A stretch of DNA of 64,000 nucleotides, from contig JASHRF010000076.1 in NCBI GenBank assembly GCA_030037545.1, positions 1 to 64,000 on the forward strand, given 5' to 3'. A program made the translations under genes and the position numbers. This stretch comes from Acidobacteriaceae bacterium. Lineage in GTDB: Bacteria > Acidobacteriota > Terriglobia > Terriglobales > Acidobacteriaceae. This document shows, one piece after another, positions 7,542-15,214 of the stretch (the first letter of the stretch is position 1; every line of letters begins with the position of its first letter). The notes beneath the pieces were generated by a model. That model was not told the origin of the DNA, searched no databases, and saw only the letters and a list, made by a program, of their open reading frames with translations.

Positions 7542-8609
7542 ATGACCATCGGCGAACTGATTAAGACTCTGGGCGGAAAGCTGGCGCAGGGCGACCAGGA
7601 GTGGCCGGTAGACGGGGTGAGCTCGCGCCAGTTCGCCAGCCCCTCCGAAATTGTCTTTGCCGAGGATGGCGCCGCTGCCAGGGCCGCGCTGGAGAGCTAC
7701 GCAGGCTTGGTCGTACTGCGCGCGGGAATCCTCGCCGGGTATCCGGCTGACAAGAACATCGTGGAGAACGATCATCCGCGGCTCTGGTTTGCGCGCGCGG
7801 GGCAGCTGCTGAAACCGATGCTGCCCTCGACGGGGGTTCACCCAAAGGCGGTAATCGGCGAAATGGTGCAACTGGGCGAGAACGTGACCGTGGGCCCCGG
7901 TGCGGTTCTCGAAAACTACGTGCACGTGGGCTCAGGGACGCGCATCGAGGCCGGCGCAGTCATCGGCGAGGGTGTGCGCATCGGCGAGCAGTGCCGCATT
8001 TATCCGCGCGTGGTCGTTTATCCGGGAACGGCGATCGGAAACTGGGTGACCGTCCACGCCGGAGCGGTGCTGGGCTCGGACGGTTTCGGCTACGTGCGCG
8101 ACCCGGCGAGCGGCGCGTACACGCAGTTTCCACAGCAGGGCGCGCTGATGATTGAAGACGATGTGGAGATCGGCGCCAACAGCACCATCGACCGCGGCGC
8201 GCTGGCCGAGACCCACATCCGACGCGGCGTAAAGATAGACAACCTGGTGCACGTAGGGCACAACTGCGATGTGGGCGAGGACGTAATTCTGGTTGCGCTC
8301 ACCGGCATCTCCGGCTCGTCGAGTATCGGCCGCGGCGCGGTGCTGGCAGGCCAGGTGGGCATCGGCGATCATGCGCATGTGGGAGAAGGCGTGATTCTTG
8401 GCGGACAATCCGGCGTGTTCAGCGGGAAGACGGTGTCAAAGGAAGGTTTGCCGCCGGGCACGGTACTCTACGGCACGCCGGCGCGGCCGTTGAAGCAGGT
8501 GTTGCGCGAACAGGCAGTGCTGGCGCGGTTGACGAAAGCAGAAAGGGCGGGGAAGAAAGAGGCAGGGACTAGAGAAGCAGGGACCAAGGGACCAGGGGCC
8601 AGGGATTAG
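7542..8609 (+). CDS. lpxD: UDP-3-O-acylglucosamine N-acyltransferase
   Basis: Third step of lipid A synthesis: N-acylation of UDP-3-O-acyl-glucosamine by acyl-ACP. 355 aa. The N-terminal uridine-binding domain is followed by a left-handed beta-helix of hexapeptide repeats (for example VIGEMVQLGENVTVGPGAV). Catalytic histidine is about His240 in VHVGHNCDVGE. The start is ATG 7542 with AGGAGG six bases upstream, not the GTG at 7536. The last 20-odd residues (KKEAGTREAGTKGPGARD) come from a low-complexity GGGACCA-type repeat and are probably an added tail. Confidence 0.95.
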   Translation: MTIGELIKTLGGKLAQGDQEWPVDGVSSRQFASPSEIVFAEDGAAARAALESYAGLVVLRAGILAGYPADKNIVENDHPRLWFARAGQLLKPMLPSTGVHPKAVIGEMVQLGENVTVGPGAVLENYVHVGSGTRIEAGAVIGEGVRIGEQCRIYPRVVVYPGTAIGNWVTVHAGAVLGSDGFGYVRDPASGAYTQFPQQGALMIEDDVEIGANSTIDRGALAETHIRRGVKIDNLVHVGHNCDVGEDVILVALTGISGSSSIGRGAVLAGQVGIGDHAHVGEGVILGGQSGVFSGKTVSKEGLPPGTVLYGTPARPLKQVLREQAVLARLTKAERAGKKEAGTREAGTKGPGARD

Positions 8610-8659
8610 AAGCGAAGCGCGTCCACGATGCGCGAATCACGATCCGCGAATCACCTTTT

Positions 8660-8887
8660 CTAAAAGGGCTTTTCGGTGAGAAACGGCTCGGGCTTGAGCG
8701 AGCCGTCGCGCTGCTTGACGAGCATCCGCACCTTGCCTTCGGCGGCGTCGAGCTCCTGTTTGCAGGCAGCCGACAGCGCCACTCCTTCTTCGAACAGCTT
8801 CAACGATTCTTCGAGGGCCAGATCGCCTTTTTCCAGTTGCTCGACGATCGATTCAAGTTTCTTCAGCGATTCTTCAAACGATGGCAT
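8660..8887 (-). CDS. xseB: Exodeoxyribonuclease VII small subunit
   Basis: 75 aa, the whole length of the family, with the signature [20 protein letters not shown] and [13 protein letters not shown]. Several small subunits coat one XseA and restrain or direct its single-strand exonuclease. The partner xseA is not next to it but 34 kb away in this window (42330). It lies convergent with lpxD and downstream of the aldolase gene. The C-terminal tail [14 protein letters not shown] is ordinary for the family. Confidence 0.95.
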   Translation of the reverse strand: MPSFEESLKKLESIVEQLEKGDLALEESLKLFEEGVALSAACKQELDAAEGKVRMLVKQRDGSLKPEPFLTEKPF

Positions 8888-9010
8888 ACGAGCCGGCTCC
8901 GCGTGTTGAGTGGAAGCATCAGGATACTTGATTGGGGCCGAATCATGAGCTGGTCCGGTGGAAGGCCACCGCTCCCCGGGTCGCGTCGAGAAGTGGTTTC
9001 GGTGCGGAAG

Positions 9011-9793
9011 CTACAGCCTTCTCAACCTCGCCGCCAGGGCTTCAGCATTTCGCGCCAGGAGCGCTACATCGATTCCCGCGGCCACGAAGCTGAATCCCAT
9101 CGCGAACATGGCCTCGGCCTCCTCAACGTCGCGCGCCAGCGTGCCTGCCGGCTTTCCCGCCGCGCCAATCCTCTCCGCTGCATCTTTGATGGCTGCCTGG
9201 ACGGCGGGATGTTTCGGATTTCCAAGATAACCCATGTCGGCGGCCAGGTCGCTGGGGCCGATGAACATGCCATCCACGCCATCCACCTGCGCGATGGCCT
9301 CAATCTCTTTGAGCGCCGCGCGCGTTTCCAGTTGCACCAGCAGGCAGGTGTCCTGGTGCGCGTTTTCAAGATATTGCGGTACGCGGCCGAAGTCGCTGGC
9401 TCGCACCACCACGGCTACGCCACGCACGCCGCGGGGCGGATAGCGGGTTGCAGCTACGGCCCGGCGCGCCTCTTCAGCGCTCTGCACGAAGGGAACGAGG
9501 AGGGTGCGCGCACCCGCGTCAAGAGCGCGCTTGACGATGACCATATCGTTCCAAGGAACGCGGAATACCGGCTCCGCTGCGCCCCCGCGCATGGCCTGCA
9601 ACTGAGCAACCAGCGAGGGAATGTCGTTGGGACCATGCTCGCCATCGATCACGATCCAATCGAAGCCGGCGCCGGCCAGGATTTCGGCGGCGATGGGGCT
9701 GGCCAACGCGCTCCAAAAGCCCACTTGACGCTTGCCCACCGCGAGCGCCTGCTTGAATGGATTGCGGCTGGAGGGTTGGGGCGAATCAGGCAT
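9011..9793 (-). CDS. HpcH/HpaI-family class II aldolase
   Basis: Metal-dependent aldolase cleaving 2-keto-3-deoxy sugar acids or 4-hydroxy-2-oxo acids to pyruvate (or a related oxoacid) and an aldehyde. 260 aa with WIVIDGEHGPND (base/metal region), LLVQLETRAAL carrying the metal-binding Glu, and MFIGPSDLAADMGYLG carrying the metal-binding Asp. It lies 6 bp past a broken MFS transporter and downstream of a lactonase gene on the same strand, which together suggest sugar-acid catabolism. The exact substrate is unknown. Confidence 0.85.
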   Translation of the reverse strand: MPDSPQPSSRNPFKQALAVGKRQVGFWSALASPIAAEILAGAGFDWIVIDGEHGPNDIPSLVAQLQAMRGGAAEPVFRVPWNDMVIVKRALDAGARTLLVPFVQSAEEARRAVAATRYPPRGVRGVAVVVRASDFGRVPQYLENAHQDTCLLVQLETRAALKEIEAIAQVDGVDGMFIGPSDLAADMGYLGNPKHPAVQAAIKDAAERIGAAGKPAGTLARDVEEAEAMFAMGFSFVAAGIDVALLARNAEALAARLRRL

Positions 9794-9799
9794 GCTACC

Positions 9800-10025
9800 A
9801 GCTTAACAATGAAACACGCGTACGCCCATCCGAACCCGAACAGCAGCCAACCAGGACGCTGCGGAGGTTCATGCCTTTGGGCATAAAGGCGGCGGCTTGC
9901 GAAAGCGCCGAGCGGTCCGCGTAGCCGAAGCAGCTTACGGCGAAGAGGATGGCAATGATCAGATAGCGGACACGCGTGGATTTTTCGGGTTGAGCCAAGC
10001 AAACACCCTTCAATACCGACAGCAT
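9800..10025 (-). pseudogene. MFS sugar-acid transporter remnant (frameshifted, truncated)
   Basis: The frame starting at 10025 encodes VRYLIIAILFAVSCFGYADR, the first transmembrane segment and cytoplasmic loop signature of anion/sugar-acid MFS transporters. After MPKGMNLRSV the match continues in another frame as GWLLFGFGWAYACF, the usual start of helix two, so a one-base shift separates them. Only about 75 of an expected 400-plus residues remain before the aldolase gene. The bulk of the transporter has been deleted. Confidence 0.7.
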
Positions 10026-10075
10026 GAACCAAGGGCGCCGGACGAGCGCAGCGACGCCACGCCGATGGAATGCGC

Positions 10076-11167
10076 TCAGTGTGGCCGCTCCACCGGCATG
10101 CCCACGATCTTCAGGCGCACGCGATAGAGGCTGGTGGTCGCGGTAATGTAGAGCGTGCGCCGGTCCGAACCTGCCCAGGCCAGGTTTGAGACGCGCTCGG
10201 GAATCAGCAGCGTTCCCAGCGGCTTGCCTTCAGGGGTCAAGATCAACACGCCGCCCGGCCCGGCGCTGTAGACGTTGCCCTCTTCATCCAGCTTCATGCC
10301 ATCGGGACCACCGGGGCGCGGGTCGGCGGTGGCATCGTAAAGAAGCCTGGCGTCGGTCAGCGTACCGTCGGGTTTCACGCGATACCGCATCCACAGCTTC
10401 CTGGGCTCCGAATTATCCACGTAGAGGTATTTTTCGTCGGGGGAAAACGCAATGCCGTTGGGCCGGGGCAGGTCGCTTACCAACAGCTCGAGCTCGCTGC
10501 GCGCAGGCGAGGCTCCCGGTTTCTGCTCCAGCGCGTGGGGAATCCGGTACACGCCGTTCACCTTCAGTTGCTTGTGCGGGTCGCTATCGTTCTGCGTGCG
10601 CAGTCCGTAGGGCGGATCGGTGAAGTAGAGCGAGCCGTCGGAGCGGTAGACCAGATCGTTGGGGCTGTTGAGGCGCTTGCCCTGGTAGGTATCGGCCAGG
10701 ATGGTGATCTGGCCGTGCGGATCGAAGCTCTCGAAGCGGTAGACGTCGCGCTGCGCGTGCCCGGCCACCGTGAGCCGGCCGCGAGCGTCCAGCGTCATGC
10801 CGTTGGAGCCGGATTCGCGCCCGCCATAGGGCGCCGCGCCCAGGTAGCCGCTGGGCTGGAGGAAGATGCTTACGCCGCGACCCGGGGTCCAGCGGCGAAT
10901 GCTATTACTGGGAATTTCGGCAAAAAACAGGCTGCCCTCGGCCCACACCGGCCCTTCAACCCAGGTGAAGCCGGTGGCAAGCCGCTCCAGTCGCGCTCCG
11001 GCGGGAACAATGCGGTCCAGGGCCGGGTCCAGGCGATCGACTTTGAGCGGGGCGGAATCTGGCGCGGCCGAAGCGGCGGACGAGGGACTGCGCGCCAGAA
11101 GAAACGCGCACAAGACAGGAACGAAAGTGGCGATGGTGACGATGCTGCAAAGCTTTATGGAGGTCAT
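10076..11167 (-). CDS. SMP-30/gluconolactonase-family lactonase, exported
   Basis: 363 aa six-bladed beta-propeller hydrolase that opens sugar lactones. An N-terminal signal segment (CSIVTIATFVPVLCAFLLA) points to export. Family markers in order: WVEGPVW with the metal-ligand Glu, GSNGMTLD, LNSPNDLVYRSDG with the metal-binding Asn, RPNGIAFSPDEKYLY, and GGPDGMKLDEEGNVY. ATG 11167 follows GGAGAATCGA, a good ribosome site. With the MFS remnant and HpaI-type aldolase it forms a same-strand set consistent with lactone/sugar-acid use; the substrate is not determined. Confidence 0.88.
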   Translation of the reverse strand: MTSIKLCSIVTIATFVPVLCAFLLARSPSSAASAAPDSAPLKVDRLDPALDRIVPAGARLERLATGFTWVEGPVWAEGSLFFAEIPSNSIRRWTPGRGVSIFLQPSGYLGAAPYGGRESGSNGMTLDARGRLTVAGHAQRDVYRFESFDPHGQITILADTYQGKRLNSPNDLVYRSDGSLYFTDPPYGLRTQNDSDPHKQLKVNGVYRIPHALEQKPGASPARSELELLVSDLPRPNGIAFSPDEKYLYVDNSEPRKLWMRYRVKPDGTLTDARLLYDATADPRPGGPDGMKLDEEGNVYSAGPGGVLILTPEGKPLGTLLIPERVSNLAWAGSDRRTLYITATTSLYRVRLKIVGMPVERPH

Positions 11168-11353
11168 TCGATTCTCCGGTGCGGGATTCGGTTCCGGGCG
11201 CGGCTGAACGGGGCAGCGCGCGGAACCATAGCAGGTGCGGCGGATTCATGGTTCGCCGCGGCGGGTGGGGCTGTCAAGGAGGAGGACGCGTGTCGAGGCA
11301 CTGGCCGGGGGTGCGGACAAAACAGGAGCGGAGGGCCTACAATTTCAACTGGT

Positions 11354-11662
11354 ATGTCACGGGCGAAGGAAAAGACGTTTGAAGTGGCCTGCCCCGACTG
11401 CGGGGCGATGCTGAAGATTGACGGCGCGACGGGACTGGTGGTCAGCCACACCCCGGCGCCGCGCAAACGAATGTTCGAGGATTTGGAGACGGCGGCCAAG
11501 GCCATGCGCGAGCAGGAGGAGCGCAAGGAATCGATCTTCCGGCAGTCGGTGGACGCGGAAAGAAACAAAGCCGATCTGCTGGAAAAGAAGTTTGCCGAGG
11601 CGCTGCGCAAGGCCAAGGATGCGCCGGAGGGCAAGCCGCTGCGCGAATTCGACCTCGACTGA
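11354..11662 (+). CDS. Zinc-ribbon plus coiled-coil protein, unknown role
   Basis: 102 aa. It begins with one CxxC pair (VACPDCGAMLKID), followed by VVSHTP and then a highly charged helical segment (RMFEDLETAAKAMREQEERK through NKADLLEKKFAEALRKAKD) likely to form a coiled coil. The ATG at 11354 is chosen because the upstream ORF extension overlaps the lactonase on the other strand. A TACAAT lies 10 bp before the ATG, so the leader is very short. No function can be assigned. Confidence 0.65.
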   Translation: MSRAKEKTFEVACPDCGAMLKIDGATGLVVSHTPAPRKRMFEDLETAAKAMREQEERKESIFRQSVDAERNKADLLEKKFAEALRKAKDAPEGKPLREFDLD

Positions 11663-11779
11663 GGACCTTGATTGGCGGCGCGCATCCAAATAATCGAATG
11701 CCGGGCCGTGGGTGGGAACGAAACAGGATTCGCATGATTCCGCCGGCGGCTCGAAAGCCCGGCGAGAGAAGGAGAAGTC

Positions 11780-12118
11780 ATGGTGGTTGTGCCGCTTGCC
11801 GCAACTGGAAATGAATCCGAAGCCCGAGGTGAAGGGGTTTGTACCGCCAGCTCCACCTGCTGGGTGCGTGTGACGGCTGCAGGAGCGCTGGCCGCCAGCG
11901 GGGTTCTGCTGATGGCGGGCAAGCGCCGCGCCGGCCTGGTGGCGGCTGTGGCGGGCACTGTCCTGACCGTCCTCGACCAGCAGGAGACGGTGCGCACCTG
12001 GTGGAACCGCGTGCCCGGCTATCTGGAAGAAGTGCAGAGCATTCTCACCCGCGTGCAGGGCGCCGTGGACGAGCTCTCGGCGCAGGGCGAGCGGCTGCGG
12101 AACATCCTGCAACGCTAG
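11780..12118 (+). CDS. Small membrane protein, unknown
   Basis: 112 aa. A central hydrophobic stretch (VTAAGALAASGVLLMAGKRR, then LVAAVAGTVLTVL) could form one or two membrane helices, followed by an amphipathic C-terminal helix (YLEEVQSILTRVQGAVDELS). ATG 11780 follows GAGAAGGAGAAGTC, a strong ribosome site, supporting a real gene. It is convergent with ispA 20 bp away. No family is recognised. Confidence 0.6.
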   Translation: MVVVPLAATGNESEARGEGVCTASSTCWVRVTAAGALAASGVLLMAGKRRAGLVAAVAGTVLTVLDQQETVRTWWNRVPGYLEEVQSILTRVQGAVDELSAQGERLRNILQR

Positions 12119-12138
12119 CTGATGGCAGGCGCCGACTG

Positions 12139-13038
12139 CTAATTCTGCCGCTCGACGAGGTAGCGCGCCACCGACTTCAATCCTTCCGCGCGGCTGCCGT
12201 ATGGTTCGAGCGCCGCAAGAGCTTCCTTGACCAGATCGGCGGCGTCGCGCAGGCTTTGCTCGATGCCGTAGACGGCCGGCCAGGTCGCCTTTTCCGTTGC
12301 CTGGTCCTTGCCCGCGGTCTTGCCCAATTGCGCCGAGTCCTTGGTCATGTCGAGCACGTCGTCAACAATCTGGAAGGCCAATCCTTCCTTGCGGCCAAAG
12401 AGGTCCAGTCGCGCCGCATCCTCCGCGGTTGCCCCGGCGTAGACGCCGCCAGCCACCACGCTCACCCGGATCAGCGCGCCGGTCTTGGCGCGATGGATGG
12501 CCTGGACGATCTCCGGCGTGGGTTTTTTGTGTTCGCTCTCAAGGTCCAGTACCTGCCCGCCGATCATGCCTTCGACGGTGCCCACGGCGTTGGCAATCAA
12601 TCCGATAATCTGGACGGTAGCGGCGGCGGGGCAGTCGAGGCCGGCCAGCACTTCGAAAGCGCGCGTCTGCAGAGCGTCGCCGGCGAGGATGGCGATGGCT
12701 TCGCCAAAGGCCACATGGCAAGTGGGCCGGCCGCGGCGGAGGTCGTCATTGTCGAGCGCAGGCAGATCGTCGTGGATGAGCGAATAGGTGTGCAGCATTT
12801 CGAGGGCTGCGCCCAGGCGCTCGATGCCGGGCGGGACAGCGCCGGCAATCGTGGCTCCGGCCTGCATGGCAAGGACAGGGCGCAGCCGTTTGCCGCCGGC
12901 AAAGACGGAGTGACGCATGGCCGCGTGAATGGACGCGGGCACGGTGTCAGCGCTGGGAAGCAACGTCTCCAGCGCGCGATCGGTGAGCTCCGCGTCCTCA
13001 CGAATGAGGGATTTCACATCCTGAGCCATTGCATTCAT
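12139..13038 (-). CDS. ispA: Short-chain polyprenyl (farnesyl/geranylgeranyl) diphosphate synthase
   Basis: Condenses IPP with DMAPP/GPP to C15 (possibly C20) diphosphate, the precursor for squalene made by the hpn genes in this window. About 299 aa with the first Asp-rich motif SLIHDDLPALDNDDLRRG, GGKRLRP for IPP binding, and the second motif FQIVDDVLD. The DDxxxxD spacing is the bacterial short-chain type. The start at 13038 is chosen because its ATG overlaps the TGA of the upstream membrane-protein gene (ATGA), implying translational coupling. FPP versus GGPP cannot be decided. Confidence 0.9.
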   Translation of the reverse strand: MNAMAQDVKSLIREDAELTDRALETLLPSADTVPASIHAAMRHSVFAGGKRLRPVLAMQAGATIAGAVPPGIERLGAALEMLHTYSLIHDDLPALDNDDLRRGRPTCHVAFGEAIAILAGDALQTRAFEVLAGLDCPAAATVQIIGLIANAVGTVEGMIGGQVLDLESEHKKPTPEIVQAIHRAKTGALIRVSVVAGGVYAGATAEDAARLDLFGRKEGLAFQIVDDVLDMTKDSAQLGKTAGKDQATEKATWPAVYGIEQSLRDAADLVKEALAALEPYGSRAEGLKSVARYLVERQN

Positions 13039-14870
13039 GATACTGAAGCGCGGTAGAATTTTCGCTCCAGCAAACACACGGCTGTGAGCGCCAGCACGCC
13101 CAGAAGGCTTACCCAGCGGCTCAGCAGCACATCGGGAGTGGTGGTCCAGTCGATGCGCAGGCTGGATGGCCCGCGCGGCACGGGCACAGCTATCAGGCCG
13201 TCGTCGCGGCGGGGCAAGACAGTGATGGTTAGTCCATTCACCTGCACCCTCCACGCCGGAAAACTGAGCAGGCGCAGCACCAGGTACCCGGATTGGGGAG
13301 CATCTGCGCTCACGCGCAGATGCTCGGGGTTAGTGGCGCGGCCGCCAAGGAACGGGAAGGTTGCCGTGCAACTGTCCTGGCCGGCGGTCCAGACCAGATT
13401 GTTGTTGTCGGGGTTGTCAGCGTCCACTTTGCCCAGCTCCGCCGTCGGATCGCTGACCAGGCATGCGTCCGGCAGTCCCATGGCGATCTCGGTGATGTCG
13501 CCCTGGGGCGGCGCGTACTCATACATGCCTTCAAAGCCGGCACCGGCATGGTAATCGGCCAGCGAGGAAGGAACGGTATCTTCCGGATTGCAGACCTGGA
13601 AGAATCGGGTTGCGGCGCAGGCCGTGGCGCACGCAAAGGCCACCGCGCAGACGGCTGCGACCAAGCGGCGGGCGCGGCGGCCGGTGGGCCAGACCGCGGC
13701 CGCGAAGAAGATGGCCATGGGCGCTTCGACGGCTTCCATCCATCGCCACGGGTACTGCAGGAATTTGAATTTGGGCAGCAGTTGCCAGATGGGACGCGAG
13801 ACAGGAAAGAGCAGAAAGAGCGCCACACATGGAATGGCAGCAAGCGGAATCCACCAGCGCCGCGAGCCGGTGGTTTTTTCGGACGCGAGGGTTCCTCGGC
13901 GCCAGGCAATGGCGAGGCAGAGAAGCGCGACGACGATCATGGAAATGGAAATCAACGAGACGGTGTGCAGAACCTCATCGTGCAGGGCCAGGGCCGGGTC
14001 GTTATGGCGCGCGAAGAGCCAATTGTTCTCGAAGTTGTAGCCGGGGTCCTGGGTGGCCTGGCGGATATCGACCCAGCGCTGCTCCCAGGCCGCGGGAATC
14101 CAGTAGACCGCGGTGAGGCCCAGGCCCAGGGCGGCGGCGATCACGGCGCGCAGGATGGGCGCCCATGATTTTTTGAGCGACGCGGCAAGCAGGGCGACCG
14201 CAGCGAGCAGGTAGCTGGCCATGACGCCCAGCGGCGCGTTTGAAAGCCAGGACGCGGCGAGAGCTAGAGCCAGGAGCGCGGTTGAGCCGTCGAGAGCGCG
14301 ACGCACCAGCGATGCGGAGGGACGGCGATCGCGCAGCGCGAAGAGCAGCAGCAATGGAAGCCAGGCGCCGCCGGTGAACTCGGGGAATGCGGCGCGCTCG
14401 TAGGCGGTAAAGAGGGTGAAGCCGGAGAAGATGGCGGCGCAGCCGGCGAGCGTGGCTACGGGTTCGTCGCAAGCCTTAAGCGCCAGCGCGCGCGTGGCCA
14501 GTCCCGTGCCCGCGAGGCACAGGAAGGTGAGGACGATGGGCGCGAAATGCCAGGAAAAGACCAGGCCCAGCGCCGCGCCCAGCATCCACGTGAGCGGAGG
14601 ATAGAAAACAAAGCGCGGCTCGCCGGCATCCCAGTTGGGGCTTGGCGTCCAATGCGGGTAGACGATGCCGTGGCGCCACGCATTCACGCAGTCGAGCCAG
14701 GAGACGAGATGCACGTTGAAGTCGTGGCCGCATGAGTTGCCGCGAATCAATTGCGGCGCGACGGCCAGCGCCGCGGCAGCGAGAATGATCGCCAGGCCGG
14801 TGAAACTTGGCCCGAGTTTCGCGCCGCGCGCCGGCTGAGGCGCTTCTTCAATTGCAAATTGACGTTCCAC
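13035..14870 (-). CDS. Large multi-pass membrane protein, PTPS-related/GT-C-like
   Basis: 611 aa with roughly ten hydrophobic segments and a periplasmic-type C-terminal beta-rich portion (about residues 440-585). It opens with a cytoplasmic N-terminus then FTGLAIILAAAALAVAPQLI, followed by GHDFNVHLVSWLDCVNAW, resembling the early acidic loop of GT-C type glycosyltransferases and of the 6-pyruvoyl-tetrahydropterin-synthase-related membrane family. GTG start at 14868-14870 with AGGAAAGCTGTT upstream. Its stop overlaps the ispA start. A lipid-linked sugar transfer role is possible but not shown. Confidence 0.7.
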   Translation of the reverse strand: MERQFAIEEAPQPARGAKLGPSFTGLAIILAAAALAVAPQLIRGNSCGHDFNVHLVSWLDCVNAWRHGIVYPHWTPSPNWDAGEPRFVFYPPLTWMLGAALGLVFSWHFAPIVLTFLCLAGTGLATRALALKACDEPVATLAGCAAIFSGFTLFTAYERAAFPEFTGGAWLPLLLLFALRDRRPSASLVRRALDGSTALLALALAASWLSNAPLGVMASYLLAAVALLAASLKKSWAPILRAVIAAALGLGLTAVYWIPAAWEQRWVDIRQATQDPGYNFENNWLFARHNDPALALHDEVLHTVSLISISMIVVALLCLAIAWRRGTLASEKTTGSRRWWIPLAAIPCVALFLLFPVSRPIWQLLPKFKFLQYPWRWMEAVEAPMAIFFAAAVWPTGRRARRLVAAVCAVAFACATACAATRFFQVCNPEDTVPSSLADYHAGAGFEGMYEYAPPQGDITEIAMGLPDACLVSDPTAELGKVDADNPDNNNLVWTAGQDSCTATFPFLGGRATNPEHLRVSADAPQSGYLVLRLLSFPAWRVQVNGLTITVLPRRDDGLIAVPVPRGPSSLRIDWTTTPDVLLSRWVSLLGVLALTAVCLLERKFYRASVS

Positions 14871-14911
14871 AACAGCTTTCCTGCGTCCCTTGCTCTCTTA
14901 GTTCCGAGTCC

Positions 14912-15205
14912 CTGGAACCGGTTGCGTAAATACCCAAGCCGCGCACGAACCGCCCCTCATGGGCTATAGATACCTGCATAAGAAATTTCCTGAAGCGGAC
15001 CGAAAGACAACCGCAGATCCTTCGACTCCGTTGGCGCAAAAAGCCGCGCCAACTGCGCTCAGGATGACAGTTCCTGGCGGAATCGAGCCAGGGATGAACG
15101 CGGTCATTGCTTTTGCAGGAATCAATAAAGCCCCGGATTTATGCGCCTTTGGCGGCCCGGCTGAAGCCGTGCCCTTTCAAAGCCCTATTAATGCAACCAG
15201 CTCTC
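14912..15205. repeat. Family-1 element interrupted by a family-2 repeat (nested)
   Basis: Left end CTGGAACCGGTTGCGTAAAT and right end ATTAATGCAACCAGCTCTC are imperfect inverted repeats of the family-1 type. The right arm includes the GGCTGAAGCC hairpin and CCCTTTCAAAG. The interior contains a complete family-2 copy (15013-15070), making this copy about 294 bp instead of 125-150. This fills the spacer between the 611-aa membrane-protein gene and the acylase gene; no ORF is supported in it. Confidence 0.7.
15013..15070. repeat. Family-2 palindromic repeat
   Basis: 58 bp from gcagatccttcgactcc to caggatgacag with an internal TTGGCGC/GCGCCAA inverted repeat. It closely matches the copy embedded in priA and sits within a family-1 element. 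Confidence 0.75.
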
Positions 15206-15214
15206 AAGCCGCCC

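Noticed and set aside
11839-13056. 405-aa plus-strand ORF over ispA
   Set aside because: Antisense to ispA, whose Asp-rich motifs and start overlap are clear.
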